From assembly GCF_016811105.1 (NCBI RefSeq), contig NZ_JAFBGM010000001.1, forward strand, positions 949,126 through 1,013,125: 64,000 nt of DNA. The letters are read 5' to 3'. This stretch comes from Aurantibacter crassamenti. Lineage in GTDB: Bacteria > Bacteroidota > Bacteroidia > Flavobacteriales > Flavobacteriaceae. The translations under genes and the position numbers were made by a program. The notes below the pieces were generated by a model. That model saw only the letters and a list, made by a program, of their open reading frames with translations. It had not been told where the DNA came from and made no database searches. Of this stretch, positions 35,042 through 44,466 are shown piece by piece; the stretch's first letter is position 1; each line of letters begins with the position of its first letter.

Positions 35042-35553
35042 TCAGCTGTAAATAGTGCTTTCAATTCGGTAGCTTCATTGGGTTTCATTTTATTGGCTAG
35101 TACAAGGCTTAATTGCTTTCTGCGTAAAGCGCCTTCAAAACGTTCTATTTCTAATGCAGTTTCAGGCACTAGTACGGGCACTTCTGTGGGCTTACCGGCT
35201 TCATCAACGGCAACAAACGTATAAATAGCTTCATTGGCTTTTGAGCGTTCGCCTGTGAACCGGTCTTCCATCCAAACATCAATATAAACTTCCATAGAAG
35301 TTCTAAATGCTCTGGAGACGGCTGCATCAACGGTAAGAACACTTCCTACAGGTACAGATTGATTAAACGCCACATGATTTACTGAGGCAGTTACAGTAAT
35401 TCGTCTACTATGACGACGTGCTGCAATACTAGCCGCGCGATCCATACGTGCCAACAATTCACCTCCAAATAAATTATTTAAAGGATTTGTTTCACTTGGT
35501 AAAACCATATCGGTCATGGTTGTACGTGATTGGCTAGGATTCTTAGATTCCAT
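35038..35553 (-). CDS. Acyl-CoA thioesterase (hotdog fold, YciA/ACOT-like)
   Basis: The 171-residue protein has the hotdog motif NPLNNLFGGELLARMDRAAS (about 23-42) with the catalytic Asn/Asp and Glu region and a strand VNHVAFNQSVPVGSV. It hydrolyses acyl-CoA esters. It overlaps the aldo/keto reductase end by four bases. Confidence 0.9.
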   Translation of the reverse strand: MESKNPSQSRTTMTDMVLPSETNPLNNLFGGELLARMDRAASIAARRHSRRITVTASVNHVAFNQSVPVGSVLTVDAAVSRAFRTSMEVYIDVWMEDRFTGERSKANEAIYTFVAVDEAGKPTEVPVLVPETALEIERFEGALRRKQLSLVLANKMKPNEATELKALFTAD

Positions 35554-35696
35554 GTGATTAATTTTAAAGGCAAAGATAATGGCTTAAAATAGAAAGCAGC
35601 TAAATAGCTTGGCTTTTAAGAGCTATAGATTTAATGATTAGGATTGCATTTTTTAAAGAAAGCTAACTCTTGAAAAGATAATTTTCAACCAATTAA

Positions 35697-36668
35697 TTAC
35701 TTAACAGACTTTAACCACGCATCTTTTGATTGCGTTCGTCTAATTTGCTGAAGATGATTTAAAGCTTCTTGCGGGTTTTTGAAGCTTTCATAAGTAACAA
35801 TGTGTAAACCGAAGTCATTTGTGCCAAGATAGGCAGCGTTATAACCCCTGCGCTTTAATTGACGAATTTTTCGTTGCGCGTTTTTCTCAAATCGAAATGC
35901 ACCCGCAATAATATGATGGGTTTTCTCAGGAGATTTTGGATCAAAACTCGGATTTATTACAGATTCAGCTTCCAATTCTAAAACTGGTAATTCAAGAGGT
36001 GAAGTATCAAAAAATGTTGCTTCTTGAATAGTTTTAGAAACTTGTACTTGTGCTTCTTCAAAGGCAACCTGCTTATTGTATTTCATTTCATTGAACGTAC
36101 GGTAACCTGTAAATCCAACAGAAAGAGCTAACAAAAATATAGCGGCATATTTTAAATAAGGTCTAAAAGAAACCGTTTCACGTTGTTCTGGTGTGATGAT
36201 AAAAGGTATTCTTTCTTCTAATTCTTGAACTTCTTCTTTTAAAACTTCTCGAGTAACAGGTGCGGCAACAAAAGTTGATAAACCGAAAGAAGAAGTGAGA
36301 TAGTTTATTTTATCAGAAGGCTGAAACTGCATTTTCTGTTCGCTATTCAACCAAATAACGCCAATATTTTCTAATGTAATTCGATTGCCTTGTAATAAAC
36401 TAGCTTTCCATTCATTGGCAGTTTCTGTCACCTTTTTTAACATGGCTTCATAACTCACGTTTTCGGCATTCGCCATATAAGAAACCAATAAACCGTCATT
36501 TGAAGTCAATTGATTATTGAATGAAAGAGTTTTAGAAGGCGGATAAAAGGTATTTGAAGTCTTATGAAGTCCAGCTGATTTTCTTTGGGTAAGAAAAGCG
36601 CCAAATTCAGGTACCACTACGCAATTGTAACGATATAAAAGTTCAGAAATATAGTGTTCTAGTACCAT
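35697..36668 (-). CDS. HU-CCDC81 and SPOR domain protein
   Basis: About 323 residues. The N-terminal 120 residues form the two HU-like halves of the CCDC81-type domain (MVLEHYISELLYRYNCVVVP). A membrane helix is at about residues 178-195 (YAAIFLLALSVGFTGY) and a SPOR-like domain, THHIIAGAFRFEKNAQRKI onward, is at the C-terminus. SPOR binds denuded peptidoglycan at division sites; the HU part is cytoplasmic, so it may link DNA or filaments with the septum. A longer frame reaches 36707, but the ATG at 36668 fits the family. Confidence 0.88.
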   Translation of the reverse strand: MVLEHYISELLYRYNCVVVPEFGAFLTQRKSAGLHKTSNTFYPPSKTLSFNNQLTSNDGLLVSYMANAENVSYEAMLKKVTETANEWKASLLQGNRITLENIGVIWLNSEQKMQFQPSDKINYLTSSFGLSTFVAAPVTREVLKEEVQELEERIPFIITPEQRETVSFRPYLKYAAIFLLALSVGFTGYRTFNEMKYNKQVAFEEAQVQVSKTIQEATFFDTSPLELPVLELEAESVINPSFDPKSPEKTHHIIAGAFRFEKNAQRKIRQLKRRGYNAAYLGTNDFGLHIVTYESFKNPQEALNHLQQIRRTQSKDAWLKSVK

Positions 36669-36784
36669 ATATTGCAAATATCGAAAAATTATTGCGCCTC
36701 TCGTCACTCAAATTTGCTTTTTATTAACATTAAAAAAGGTGTATTTTGTGGATAACTAATTGCCAATAGTTTAGCGATTTTTTG

Positions 36785-37888
36785 ATGAAAGAAAAAGAAA
36801 TTATAGCGTTACTACGGTTACAACACGTACCAAATATTGGTGATGTTACTGCTAAAAAGTTGATTTCTTTTTGTGGAAGTGCGGGGGCAGTTTTTGACGA
36901 AAAGTTGCACAAACTTCAGAAAATTGATGGCGTAGGAAACTATAAATTAAAAGGTCTTTTTGATACAGAACACCTTGAGGCAGCCCAAGCGGAATATGAG
37001 TTTATTAAAAAGAATGAAATAGGGTGTGTGTACTTTATGGAGCCTAATTTTCCGACATATTTAAAGCACTGCATTGATGGGCCGATTATGCTTTTTAAGC
37101 GTGGAAACATTGATTTAAAACAGCAAAAACTAATTAGTATTGTTGGCACTAGAAAAATTACGAGTTATGGGATGGCTTTTTGCGAAGAGTTTATCGCGGC
37201 AATTGCACCCTTAAATCCAATTATTGTTAGTGGTTTTGCGTATGGAGTAGATATTTGTGCCCAGCGAGCTGCGGTAAAGCATGGTTTGCAAACTATTGGG
37301 TGTTTAGCGCATGGGTTAAATCAAATTTATCCGAAGGCGCATGCTAGGTATATGGCTGATGTTGAGAGAAACGGCGGGTTTTTTACTGAATTTTGGAGCA
37401 CAAGTAACCCAGAAAGAGAAAATTTTTTAAAGCGCAATAGAATTATTGCAGGCATGAGTGAAGCAACAATAGTAATAGAATCTGCAGAAAAAGGAGGTAG
37501 TTTGGTAACAGCTGATATTGCAAATAGCTACAATAGAGATGTTTTTGCAGTTCCGGGACGAACCCATGATAAGTTTAGTGTTGGTTGTAATAATCTAATT
37601 AAACAACAAAAAGCTCAAATGTTGACTTCTGCGGCTGACTTAATTTATAATTTAGGATGGCAGCTAGAGAACAAAAAATCAAACGTAGTTCAAAAACAGT
37701 TATTCGTTGAATTAGATCCAGAAGAGAAATTAATCTATTCCTATTTACAGAAAGAAGGAAAACAACTGTTAGATGTAATTTCACTTGATTGCAAAATGCC
37801 AGTTTTTAGAGTCTCATCAACACTTTTAAATATGGAAATGAAAGGTGTTGTTAGACCACTACCCGGAAAACTCTTTGAGGCGATATAA
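36785..37888 (+). CDS. dprA: DNA-processing protein DprA
   Basis: The 367-residue protein loads RecA on incoming single-stranded DNA during transformation. It has N-terminal helix-hairpin-helix repeats (VPNIGDVTAKKLI, KIDGVGNYKLKGLF), the Rossmann core with GTRKITSYGM and VSGFAYGVDICAQRAA, and a C-terminal winged domain. A TTG three bases earlier is less likely than the ATG at 36785. It is divergent from the HU-CCDC81 gene, sharing about 110 bases of upstream DNA. Confidence 0.95.
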   Translation: MKEKEIIALLRLQHVPNIGDVTAKKLISFCGSAGAVFDEKLHKLQKIDGVGNYKLKGLFDTEHLEAAQAEYEFIKKNEIGCVYFMEPNFPTYLKHCIDGPIMLFKRGNIDLKQQKLISIVGTRKITSYGMAFCEEFIAAIAPLNPIIVSGFAYGVDICAQRAAVKHGLQTIGCLAHGLNQIYPKAHARYMADVERNGGFFTEFWSTSNPERENFLKRNRIIAGMSEATIVIESAEKGGSLVTADIANSYNRDVFAVPGRTHDKFSVGCNNLIKQQKAQMLTSAADLIYNLGWQLENKKSNVVQKQLFVELDPEEKLIYSYLQKEGKQLLDVISLDCKMPVFRVSSTLLNMEMKGVVRPLPGKLFEAI

Positions 37889-38063
37889 ATTTCGTCATAG
37901 TAACATGTTTTTAATGAAGCAAGACAATTTTCATACATACCACTGAGTCTGTAGTTTTTTATTTTATACTTTTCTCAAAGTAATTAGTGTATTTAGACGA
38001 TGAAAGATTGGCTTGAATCGTCGTAATTATTGATTTTCAAGCGAAAATCTTCTTCTATAACAG

Positions 38064-38128
38064 ACCGATTGGTTGGTTTTAACAAAATTATACTTTCACT
38101 TGAAATAGCTCAATTTTAACTATTTTCG
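38064..38128 (+). promoter_or_regulatory. FKBP promoter with upstream TetR-operator-like site
   Basis: A -33 TTG (38100-38102), 18 bases, then TATTTTCG (38121-38128) resemble the Bacteroidota promoter; the -7 box lies inside a small inverted repeat (TATTTTCG-CA-CGAAAATA). Twenty-two bases above the -33 box, ACCGATTGGTTGGT (38064-38077) matches the tetR operator at 10 of 12 arm positions. Transcription would begin about 10 bases before the ATG at 38146. Confidence 0.4.
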
Positions 38129-38145
38129 CACGAAAATAATATCAA

Positions 38146-38892
38146 ATGAATAAGGCAGTATACTTAATAATTGTATCACTATTGGTAAGTACTTTAGGGT
38201 TTTCTCAAAAGAAAAAAGAATTGATAGCACAAGTAGCGCAATTGAAAGCTAAAGCACTAGAAATGCAGCAAGAAGTTGATCAAATGAAAGCCGAAAAAGT
38301 AGTAGACCTGACTGATGAATTTCAGAATTTTAGTTACGCTTTTGGTGTAAGTATGGGTGGTACATTAAAAAACCTTGGCTTTGATTCGTTGTCATATAAT
38401 TCATTTACAAGTGCTGTTGAAGATATTATGTTAGGGCAAGAAAAAATGACACCTGAAGCTGCTCAAGGATTAATTCAAGAAGCTATAGAAAAGGCAACAA
38501 AGGCAAAGGCTGCTGAAGGGGAGCTGTTTTTATCTGAAAATAAAAAAAATGCGAATATAGTTACAACGGCAAGTGGTCTACAATATGAAATCATAAAGAA
38601 TGGTGATGGGCAAATTCCTGTAGCAACAGATGGGGTTCAAGTGCACTACACGGGTATGTTGATTGATGGAAAAGTATTTGATAGCTCTGTAGAGCGTGGC
38701 GAGCCCCTAAGTATTGGTGTAAACGGAGTAATTAAAGGTTGGACAGAGGCCTTGTTGTTAATGCCAGTTGGTTCAAAATGGAAATTGTTTATACCTCAAG
38801 AATTAGGTTATGGCGCTAGAGGTGCAGGTGGCGGTGAGATACCTCCTTATTCTACATTGATTTTTGAAGTGGAGTTATTAAGTATTGATTAA
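38146..38892 (+). CDS. FKBP-type peptidyl-prolyl cis-trans isomerase
   Basis: The 248-residue protein has a signal peptide (MNKAVYLIIVSLLVSTLGF), a helical dimerisation domain including FQNFSYAFGVSMGGTLK, and a C-terminal FKBP domain (VQVHYTGMLIDGKVFDSSVE, YGARGAGGGEIPPYSTLIFE). It is a Mip/FkpA-like folding factor, likely periplasmic or lipid-free extracytoplasmic. It converges on trpS with 12 bases between. Confidence 0.93.
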   Translation: MNKAVYLIIVSLLVSTLGFSQKKKELIAQVAQLKAKALEMQQEVDQMKAEKVVDLTDEFQNFSYAFGVSMGGTLKNLGFDSLSYNSFTSAVEDIMLGQEKMTPEAAQGLIQEAIEKATKAKAAEGELFLSENKKNANIVTTASGLQYEIIKNGDGQIPVATDGVQVHYTGMLIDGKVFDSSVERGEPLSIGVNGVIKGWTEALLLMPVGSKWKLFIPQELGYGARGAGGGEIPPYSTLIFEVELLSID

Positions 38893-38904
38893 AATGCTAT
38901 AAAT

Positions 38905-39873
38905 TTAATAGCCAATTTTAGTTCGAACTCTTGAGAGTACGCCATCAGCAACAGTTCTAGCTTTTGCCGCTCCCAGTGCAAGAGCCTCGTCTATTTCATT
39001 TTTATTATTCATGTAGTAATCAAACTTTTCACGTGCGGCACCAAATTTATCCATAATAACCTCGTAAAGAGCTTGTTTGGCATGACCATAACCATAATTG
39101 CCATTCAAGTAATTTTGTCGCATTTCTTCAATTTGTGTCTCGTTGGCTAATAGTTTATACAAGGCAAATACATTGTCGTTTTCAGGATCCTTTGGGTCTT
39201 CCATGGGAGTGCTATCTGTTTTGATTCCCATAATCTGTTTCCTCAGTTTTTTGTCAGACTGAAAAAGATTGATAAGATTGCCTTTGCTCTTGCTCATTTT
39301 TTGCCCATCGGTACCGGGTATATATTTGTTCTCTTTATGAACTTCGCCTTCTGGCAAAACAAACGTTTCACCCATTTGTGCATGAAAACGAGAAGCTACA
39401 TCTCTGGTGATTTCAATATGTTGTAATTGATCTTTCCCTACAGGAACTATTTCCGCATCATAAATAAGAATATCTGCGGCCATTAACATTGGATACATAA
39501 ATAAACCAGCGTTTACATCTTCTAAGCGGCCTGCTTTATCTTTAAAAGAATGAGCAAGTGTTAATCTTTGATATGGAAAAAAACAGCTAAGATACCATGA
39601 TAACTCTGCAACTTGTGGAACATCACTTTGGCGGTAGAAAACAGTATTTTCAATGTCGAGGCCGAAAGCTAACCATGTTGCAGCGGTTGCATAGGTGTTA
39701 TTGCGCAATTGTTCACCATCTTTAATTTGGGTCATTGAATGCATATCTGCAATAAATAAGAAAGATTCAGTATTGGGTGCTGCTGCCATTTCAATTGCAG
39801 GCATAATTGCGCCAAGTATATTTCCTAAATGTGGTGTTCCGGTACTTTGAATTCCAGTTAAAATGCGTGCCAT
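38905..39873 (-). CDS. trpS: Tryptophanyl-tRNA synthetase
   Basis: A 322-residue class I aminoacyl-tRNA synthetase. The HIGH-like motif is TGTPHLGN (11-18) and the KMSKS motif is intact in GQKMSKSKGNLI. LSWYLSCFFPYQRL and DKAGRLEDVNAGLFMYP are typical of TrpS. It is the only copy in the window and is full length. Confidence 0.97.
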   Translation of the reverse strand: MARILTGIQSTGTPHLGNILGAIMPAIEMAAAPNTESFLFIADMHSMTQIKDGEQLRNNTYATAATWLAFGLDIENTVFYRQSDVPQVAELSWYLSCFFPYQRLTLAHSFKDKAGRLEDVNAGLFMYPMLMAADILIYDAEIVPVGKDQLQHIEITRDVASRFHAQMGETFVLPEGEVHKENKYIPGTDGQKMSKSKGNLINLFQSDKKLRKQIMGIKTDSTPMEDPKDPENDNVFALYKLLANETQIEEMRQNYLNGNYGYGHAKQALYEVIMDKFGAAREKFDYYMNNKNEIDEALALGAAKARTVADGVLSRVRTKIGY

Positions 39874-39946
39874 CAGTTAATTTTGAGATAGAGACAAAGG
39901 TAAAACAAATCGCAAATAACTCTATGAATTTGCTACTTTTGATTTC

Positions 39947-40687
39947 ATGCTTCAGTTAATCAAAATTATTGGCTATTCGCTTTACCGTATTTGGTTTTAT
40001 ATTTTAGTGGCAGTACCAATTATACTTTTCTTTCCTTTTTTGCTGTTCTTTACTTTGAGTGAAAGCACATATCCGCAATTTTTTTGGATGGCTCGAAATT
40101 TGTGGGCACGTCCTATTTTGTACGGCATGGGTTGCCCGCCACAGGTTGCTAAAGAGGAAAAATTAGTGAAAGGTAAAAGTTATATGCTTGTAGCGAATCA
40201 TACAAGTATGCTTGATATTATGTTGATGTTGCATTTGAGTAGAAATCCATTTGTTTTTGTTGGTAAAAAAGAGTTGGCTAAAATTCCACTTTTCGGTTTT
40301 TTCTTCAAAAGAGTATGTATAATGGTAGATCGCAATAATAGTGGTAGTAGAACAGGGGTTTACCGAAGAGCTCAAAAACGTTTAGCACAAGGTCTTAGTA
40401 TTTGTATTTTTCCGGAAGGTGGTGTTCCAGAAGATGAAAGTATAGTGTTAGATACTTTTAAAGATGGTGCTTTTAAAATGGCAATTGCGCATAAAATTCC
40501 AATAGTACCCATCACCTTTTACGACAATAAAAAACGATTTTCATTTACCTTTTTAAGTGGTGGTCCTGGGCGAATCAGAGCAAAAATTCATCGCTTTGTT
40601 GAAACCGGAATTTTGGATGAATCTGATAAAGTAATGCTTCGAGAACAGGTGCGAACGGTTATTTTAAATGAGCTCAAAAGTATGTAG
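39947..40687 (+). CDS. plsC: 1-acyl-sn-glycerol-3-phosphate acyltransferase
   Basis: The 246-residue inner-membrane enzyme makes phosphatidate from lysophosphatidate. The acyltransferase motif is His85-x4-Asp90 in NHTSMLDIM, followed by FVGKKELAKIPLFG, and the FPEGGVPEDE motif is present. One or two N-terminal membrane helices are seen. It diverges from trpS with 73 bases between. Confidence 0.93.
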   Translation: MLQLIKIIGYSLYRIWFYILVAVPIILFFPFLLFFTLSESTYPQFFWMARNLWARPILYGMGCPPQVAKEEKLVKGKSYMLVANHTSMLDIMLMLHLSRNPFVFVGKKELAKIPLFGFFFKRVCIMVDRNNSGSRTGVYRRAQKRLAQGLSICIFPEGGVPEDESIVLDTFKDGAFKMAIAHKIPIVPITFYDNKKRFSFTFLSGGPGRIRAKIHRFVETGILDESDKVMLREQVRTVILNELKSM

Positions 40688-40707
40688 ATAGGGATGCTTA
40701 TTAGATT

Positions 40708-41613
40708 TTACTTTTTCCGCAACCATAAATTCCCACCTTTATTTTTATAGCTCAAAGGCATTTTTTCAAAGGCTGATTGGTGCATGGTGTGCATATAATG
40801 CGAAAACAAAAGAATTTCAAAATCTTGATTGTAGCTTAAAAATGCGCGGATGAGGTATAGTTCATTCCAATTTCGACCTTCGTAAACCCATTCTTTCGGA
40901 TATTCAAAAGGGTAGAACATGTCATGAACGTGAATTATTACACCGGAAGCAAGGCTAGGTAAAATTTCAAATAGCTCGTAATTTACATCACTTCCGGTTT
41001 TAGAAATGTGACTACTATCAATAAAAAGAATATCGTTGGCCTGTAGTTTTTTAAATTCTTTTAGTGGTACAGATTGCACTCCAGAATCAAAAATAGTACA
41101 GTTTTTTTTATCGTTTTCCTTAAAAAGACTGTAAAGCAATTGCGGGTAGGGCTCAATAAAAGTCAAATCTATTTCTGGAGCAAATTGTTCTCTAGTGTCT
41201 AGCATGACAGAAGATGAAAACCCTGATCCTATTTCTATAATTTGATTGGGTTTATAATATCGAATCATAGAGTGCAATACAATTGCATCCGTATATGAGT
41301 ATGTGCCATTTTTGTAGTAATAACGGTACTTGTCAGACTTTTCTACTGTAAATGGAATGTCGTTGTAATATTTTGATAAATCAGCTAGTAGCGTTTTTTG
41401 TTGTTCTGGTTGTAACTCAATTCCTTGTATGTCTTCGGGTAGATTCTTAGGCCAAATATTGTCTTCGTAACTGTCTAAATCGATTTTGGAAACAACTGGT
41501 GAATAAAAATGACCCAATCGAAATTTGTTTATTGGTTTTAGCTTTCTGAATTTAAGGAGTGTACGGGTGCTATTTAATAGAAAGTTAGAGAAGATTGGTT
41601 TTCTGCTTTTCAT
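40708..41613 (-). CDS. Class I SAM-dependent methyltransferase
   Basis: A 301-residue protein with a Methyltransf_24-like core. The SAM-binding motif is IIEIGSGFSSSVMLDT and the acidic second motif is LTFIEPYP, followed by DILFIDSSH. This family often methylates sugars or is found in surface-glycan loci, but the substrate is unknown. The frame reaches a TTG at 41616; the ATG at 41613 is the better start. Confidence 0.82.
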   Translation of the reverse strand: MKSRKPIFSNFLLNSTRTLLKFRKLKPINKFRLGHFYSPVVSKIDLDSYEDNIWPKNLPEDIQGIELQPEQQKTLLADLSKYYNDIPFTVEKSDKYRYYYKNGTYSYTDAIVLHSMIRYYKPNQIIEIGSGFSSSVMLDTREQFAPEIDLTFIEPYPQLLYSLFKENDKKNCTIFDSGVQSVPLKEFKKLQANDILFIDSSHISKTGSDVNYELFEILPSLASGVIIHVHDMFYPFEYPKEWVYEGRNWNELYLIRAFLSYNQDFEILLFSHYMHTMHQSAFEKMPLSYKNKGGNLWLRKK

Positions 41614-41698
41614 CAACTTGTTGGTTTTAAGGTGATGGAAAATACAATAATTAAATTCAGAAAAAATAAATGTTCTAGGAAGTAGGTGTCATTGGTCG

Positions 41699-41720
41699 AG
41701 CTACTTTGTTTAAAGTAGCT
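41699..41720. other. Perfect 9-bp hairpin between two minus-strand genes
   Basis: AGCTACTTT-GTTT-AAAGTAGCT lies between the barrel protein stop (41746) and the methyltransferase start. It has no following T-run on the minus strand, so it is either a weak terminator or an operator. Confidence 0.4.
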
Positions 41721-41745
41721 GTTATCAAGAATCGGCCATTATTTG

Positions 41746-43266
41746 TTAGAACTTAAAATTAAGTCCGCTATAAACACCAATAGAAAACGGATTAAAATTA
41801 CCTGAAGTGTCAGAAAAAGTACCCAACTGATATTTAAAAACAGGTTCTACGTTGAATCTTACTTTTGGCGTGAATTTGTAGTTAAGACCGAAACCGACAT
41901 TAGTACTAAAATTCATGTTGTTCAAGTTGTTGGCTTCGCCCAATTCAATAATTTCATCTGAACCATTTAAGGCAACAGAATTATTAGTCAAAAACAAGGT
42001 GCTTACACCGCCTATTACGTTTACGCCAAAACGATTTTCAATGATTGCATAATCTAGTTCAACAGGAACCTCTATATACCCAAATTCTTGAGCCATTACT
42101 CCATTTCTTGAGATGTTATTCGCAATAACGTCTGAAGATCTGTTTGCTAAACTTGAAATATTCTCTGACTTATTTCCCACTACAACATTTTCTGCTGATT
42201 GGGTATAATTCACATTGTTCAGACGGCTAGACAATGAGCCTTGTAATGATGCTGAAAATTCTACTTCATTGGTGTTGTAACCATAATTTACTTTATTCAC
42301 TCCGGTACGAACACTCAATTTATGAGAGACGTTGTAAGCAACAGAAAGGCCATAACTCATGTTAACTGCGCCCGATTTAGAGTTTGAATTAAAAGAAGGG
42401 TCGATTGAAGATCCTTCACCAAAAGAGTTAAAGTAAACGGGAGCTAAGTTTGCACCAACTGACCATTTGCTTGTAGAATTCTCAGCCAGAGCTTCTTCTT
42501 CATCTTCAGTTTGTTTCTCAATTTCGTCAAAAATTGATTTCTTCTGACCATCAATAGAATTTTCCTCTTGTTTGTCGTCTTCAGGCAAACTTGCTACACC
42601 TTCTTCAATAGAACTGCTGCCGTTCAAAAGTTCATTAGATGAATTCTTTTTTGCTTCAGTTTTTAAGTTTTCTTCTGATTTATCGACCATATTATTTTTT
42701 GCAATTGCATCGTTTGAATCAATGTTATTGGCGTAAGTGTTTTTAGTGCTAGTTCTATCAATAGATGCATTTTGATCACTTGTTTTTTCTGAATTTGCCG
42801 TTGCAAATTGTGAGGCTTTAGCTTCTGACTCTTTTGTTGTAATAAAATCTTGTTGTTTAGTATTCTGACTTGCAATTGTATTGTCAGATTCTTGATTTTC
42901 ATCAGAATAAGTCTCTGACTTTATTTCTGAAGCATCAGTGTTTACAATTTCAATTTGGTCTTCTTTTGACTCTTCAAATTGAATTGTTTTTGTAGCCTCT
43001 TCTTTTGTAGTATTTTGAGGATTAACATTTTCTGTATCAGTAATAACTGGCGTAACTGTATTTTTATCATCCAATGAATTAAATACTGTAAAAAGCACAG
43101 CAATTAGGGCTGCAGCGCCAGATAGTTTCCACCAAAACGGAATTACTTTGCGTGATTTTTTCTTGTCTAACGAATCTGAAATTGAATTCCAGACACGATT
43201 TTCGGGTATTTCATTAAAGTCTTTCAACTTCTTTTGAAATAGATTATCAATATTTTTTTTGCTCAT
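41746..43266 (-). CDS. Anti-sigma-like membrane protein fused to an outer-membrane beta-barrel domain
   Basis: The 506-residue protein has a cytoplasmic N-terminus (about residues 1-40, including FNEIPENRVWNSISDSLDK, as in small anti-sigma proteins), one membrane helix (41-62), a 200-residue low-complexity linker rich in Asn, Ser, Thr, Glu and Lys, and a C-terminal region (from about 268) that looks like a porin-family beta-barrel (WSVGANLAPVYFNSFG; final YSGLNFKF). It follows the ECF sigma gene by 69 bases. The barrel and helix are from sequence; the sigma-inhibitor role is inferred from context. Confidence 0.7.
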   Translation of the reverse strand: MSKKNIDNLFQKKLKDFNEIPENRVWNSISDSLDKKKSRKVIPFWWKLSGAAALIAVLFTVFNSLDDKNTVTPVITDTENVNPQNTTKEEATKTIQFEESKEDQIEIVNTDASEIKSETYSDENQESDNTIASQNTKQQDFITTKESEAKASQFATANSEKTSDQNASIDRTSTKNTYANNIDSNDAIAKNNMVDKSEENLKTEAKKNSSNELLNGSSSIEEGVASLPEDDKQEENSIDGQKKSIFDEIEKQTEDEEEALAENSTSKWSVGANLAPVYFNSFGEGSSIDPSFNSNSKSGAVNMSYGLSVAYNVSHKLSVRTGVNKVNYGYNTNEVEFSASLQGSLSSRLNNVNYTQSAENVVVGNKSENISSLANRSSDVIANNISRNGVMAQEFGYIEVPVELDYAIIENRFGVNVIGGVSTLFLTNNSVALNGSDEIIELGEANNLNNMNFSTNVGFGLNYKFTPKVRFNVEPVFKYQLGTFSDTSGNFNPFSIGVYSGLNFKF

Positions 43267-43335
43267 TTTGCAATGAATTAGTTTGTGTTTTTCTTAATTG
43301 AAATGCCGGTTGAGAACATTTCAATACAATTTGAA

Positions 43336-43887
43336 CTAGCCAATTATCAAAATTCCGATAATTGCCTTTGCAATTTCTGTTTCTATTCTTTCTTTTAATA
43401 TCACTCTTGCTCTCGCAAGGTTTGATTTTGATGTTCCGGTTGATGTGCCTAATAATGAACTTATTTCTTTATGTGAGTATCCGTCTAATACATAAAGATT
43501 GAATGTTAATCTATATTTATTGGGCAACTCTTGTATGTACTGCAATAGCGTTTCAAGCGGTATATTTGAATACTCAGAGTCAACTTCAACAACTTCTTCT
43601 GCATTATCAGAAACAATATTTAAATGTTCTTCTTTTCGGTATTTCTGAAGTACAGTATTTACAGTTATCCTTTTCAGCCATCCTTCAAATGAGCCCTGAG
43701 CTTTGAATTGCCCAATTTTTTCATAAATAGTCATAAAGCTGTCGTGTAAATTGTCTTCAGCCTCTGTTTTATTACGCGAATACTTAAGACATATACCGAA
43801 CAGTATACCAGAGTATTGCCGGTATAATTGCTCTTGGGCTTGTCTGTTGCCTTTTTTACAATTATCTATGAGTACTTTCAGACTCAA
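43336..43887 (-). CDS. ECF RNA polymerase sigma factor
   Basis: A 183-residue sigma-70 family protein with region 2 (AQEQLYRQYSGILFGICLKY, EDNLHDSFMTIYEKIGQF) and region 4 (LPNKYRLTFNLYVLDGYSH, then KEISSLLGTSTGTSKSNLAR). The start codon is TTG at 43887; no ATG exists before region 2. It is transcribed with the barrel-fused protein downstream, which probably holds it in check, and 45 bases after a lipoprotein gene. Confidence 0.9.
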   Translation of the reverse strand: MSLKVLIDNCKKGNRQAQEQLYRQYSGILFGICLKYSRNKTEAEDNLHDSFMTIYEKIGQFKAQGSFEGWLKRITVNTVLQKYRKEEHLNIVSDNAEEVVEVDSEYSNIPLETLLQYIQELPNKYRLTFNLYVLDGYSHKEISSLLGTSTGTSKSNLARARVILKERIETEIAKAIIGILIIG

Positions 43888-43932
43888 ATTTGCTAGTATT
43901 GGTAAGGTCGTATTCGTCGAAATGTTTTCCGA

Positions 43933-44346
43933 CTAATTTACAGGAACCTCAATTTCTAAAAATTGCGCTTCACCTTCGGTGTTTTGGCCTTGCCAAAATT
44001 TAAAAAGGTAGTCTTGGTCATGAACTACTTTAAATAAAAAGCTCTCTTCGTGATTTGTAACGGCCTGATCACATTGTTTGTCAATATTTCTTGAGCCAAT
44101 TGCAAAAACTTCTCTTATGGTTGTGTCTTTTTGAGTAACATCAAAGCCTTCAAAATAAGTACAGCCATCCGGAGCTGAATATATAACTTTTACTTCATAA
44201 GTGTTGCCAAGTGAAAATGATTCTGGCAATTCTACTTCTGATATTTGTAAAGCCTTAAATTCAATGGTGTCATTTTCATCCTTAGAACATGAAGCAGTAG
44301 TTAAGCCTATTGCAACCAGCAAGATGAATACATACATCTTCTTCAT
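43933..44346 (-). CDS. Small lipoprotein of unknown function
   Basis: The 137-residue protein has a lipoprotein signal (MKKMYVFILLVAIGLTTASC, Cys20) and a beta-rich body. I do not recognise the family. It lies just upstream of the ECF sigma gene on the same strand with 45 bases between, so it may be co-transcribed, as a sensor or target of the system. Four Cys are present in all; two in the body (in APDGCTYFEG and DKQCDQAV) could form a disulphide. Confidence 0.7.
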   Translation of the reverse strand: MKKMYVFILLVAIGLTTASCSKDENDTIEFKALQISEVELPESFSLGNTYEVKVIYSAPDGCTYFEGFDVTQKDTTIREVFAIGSRNIDKQCDQAVTNHEESFLFKVVHDQDYLFKFWQGQNTEGEAQFLEIEVPVN

Positions 44347-44409
44347 AACATAGTATTTTATGTTATAAGATGAAAATATAAGTGTTTGGTTGCGTTTTGA
44401 ATAGAATTT

Positions 44410-44441
44410 CTAAGCACTCTTTTTTAATTAAGAGTGCTTAG
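44410..44441 (-). terminator. Hairpin between recA and the lipoprotein gene
   Basis: CTAAGCACTCTT (44410-44421) and AAGAGTGCTTAG (44430-44441) form a perfect 12-bp stem with an 8-base loop, 26 bases after the recA stop on the minus strand. The T-run that follows on that strand is poor, but the position fits the end of recA transcription. Confidence 0.6.
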
Positions 44442-44466
44442 TATTAATTATGTGTAGTAAATTGTA

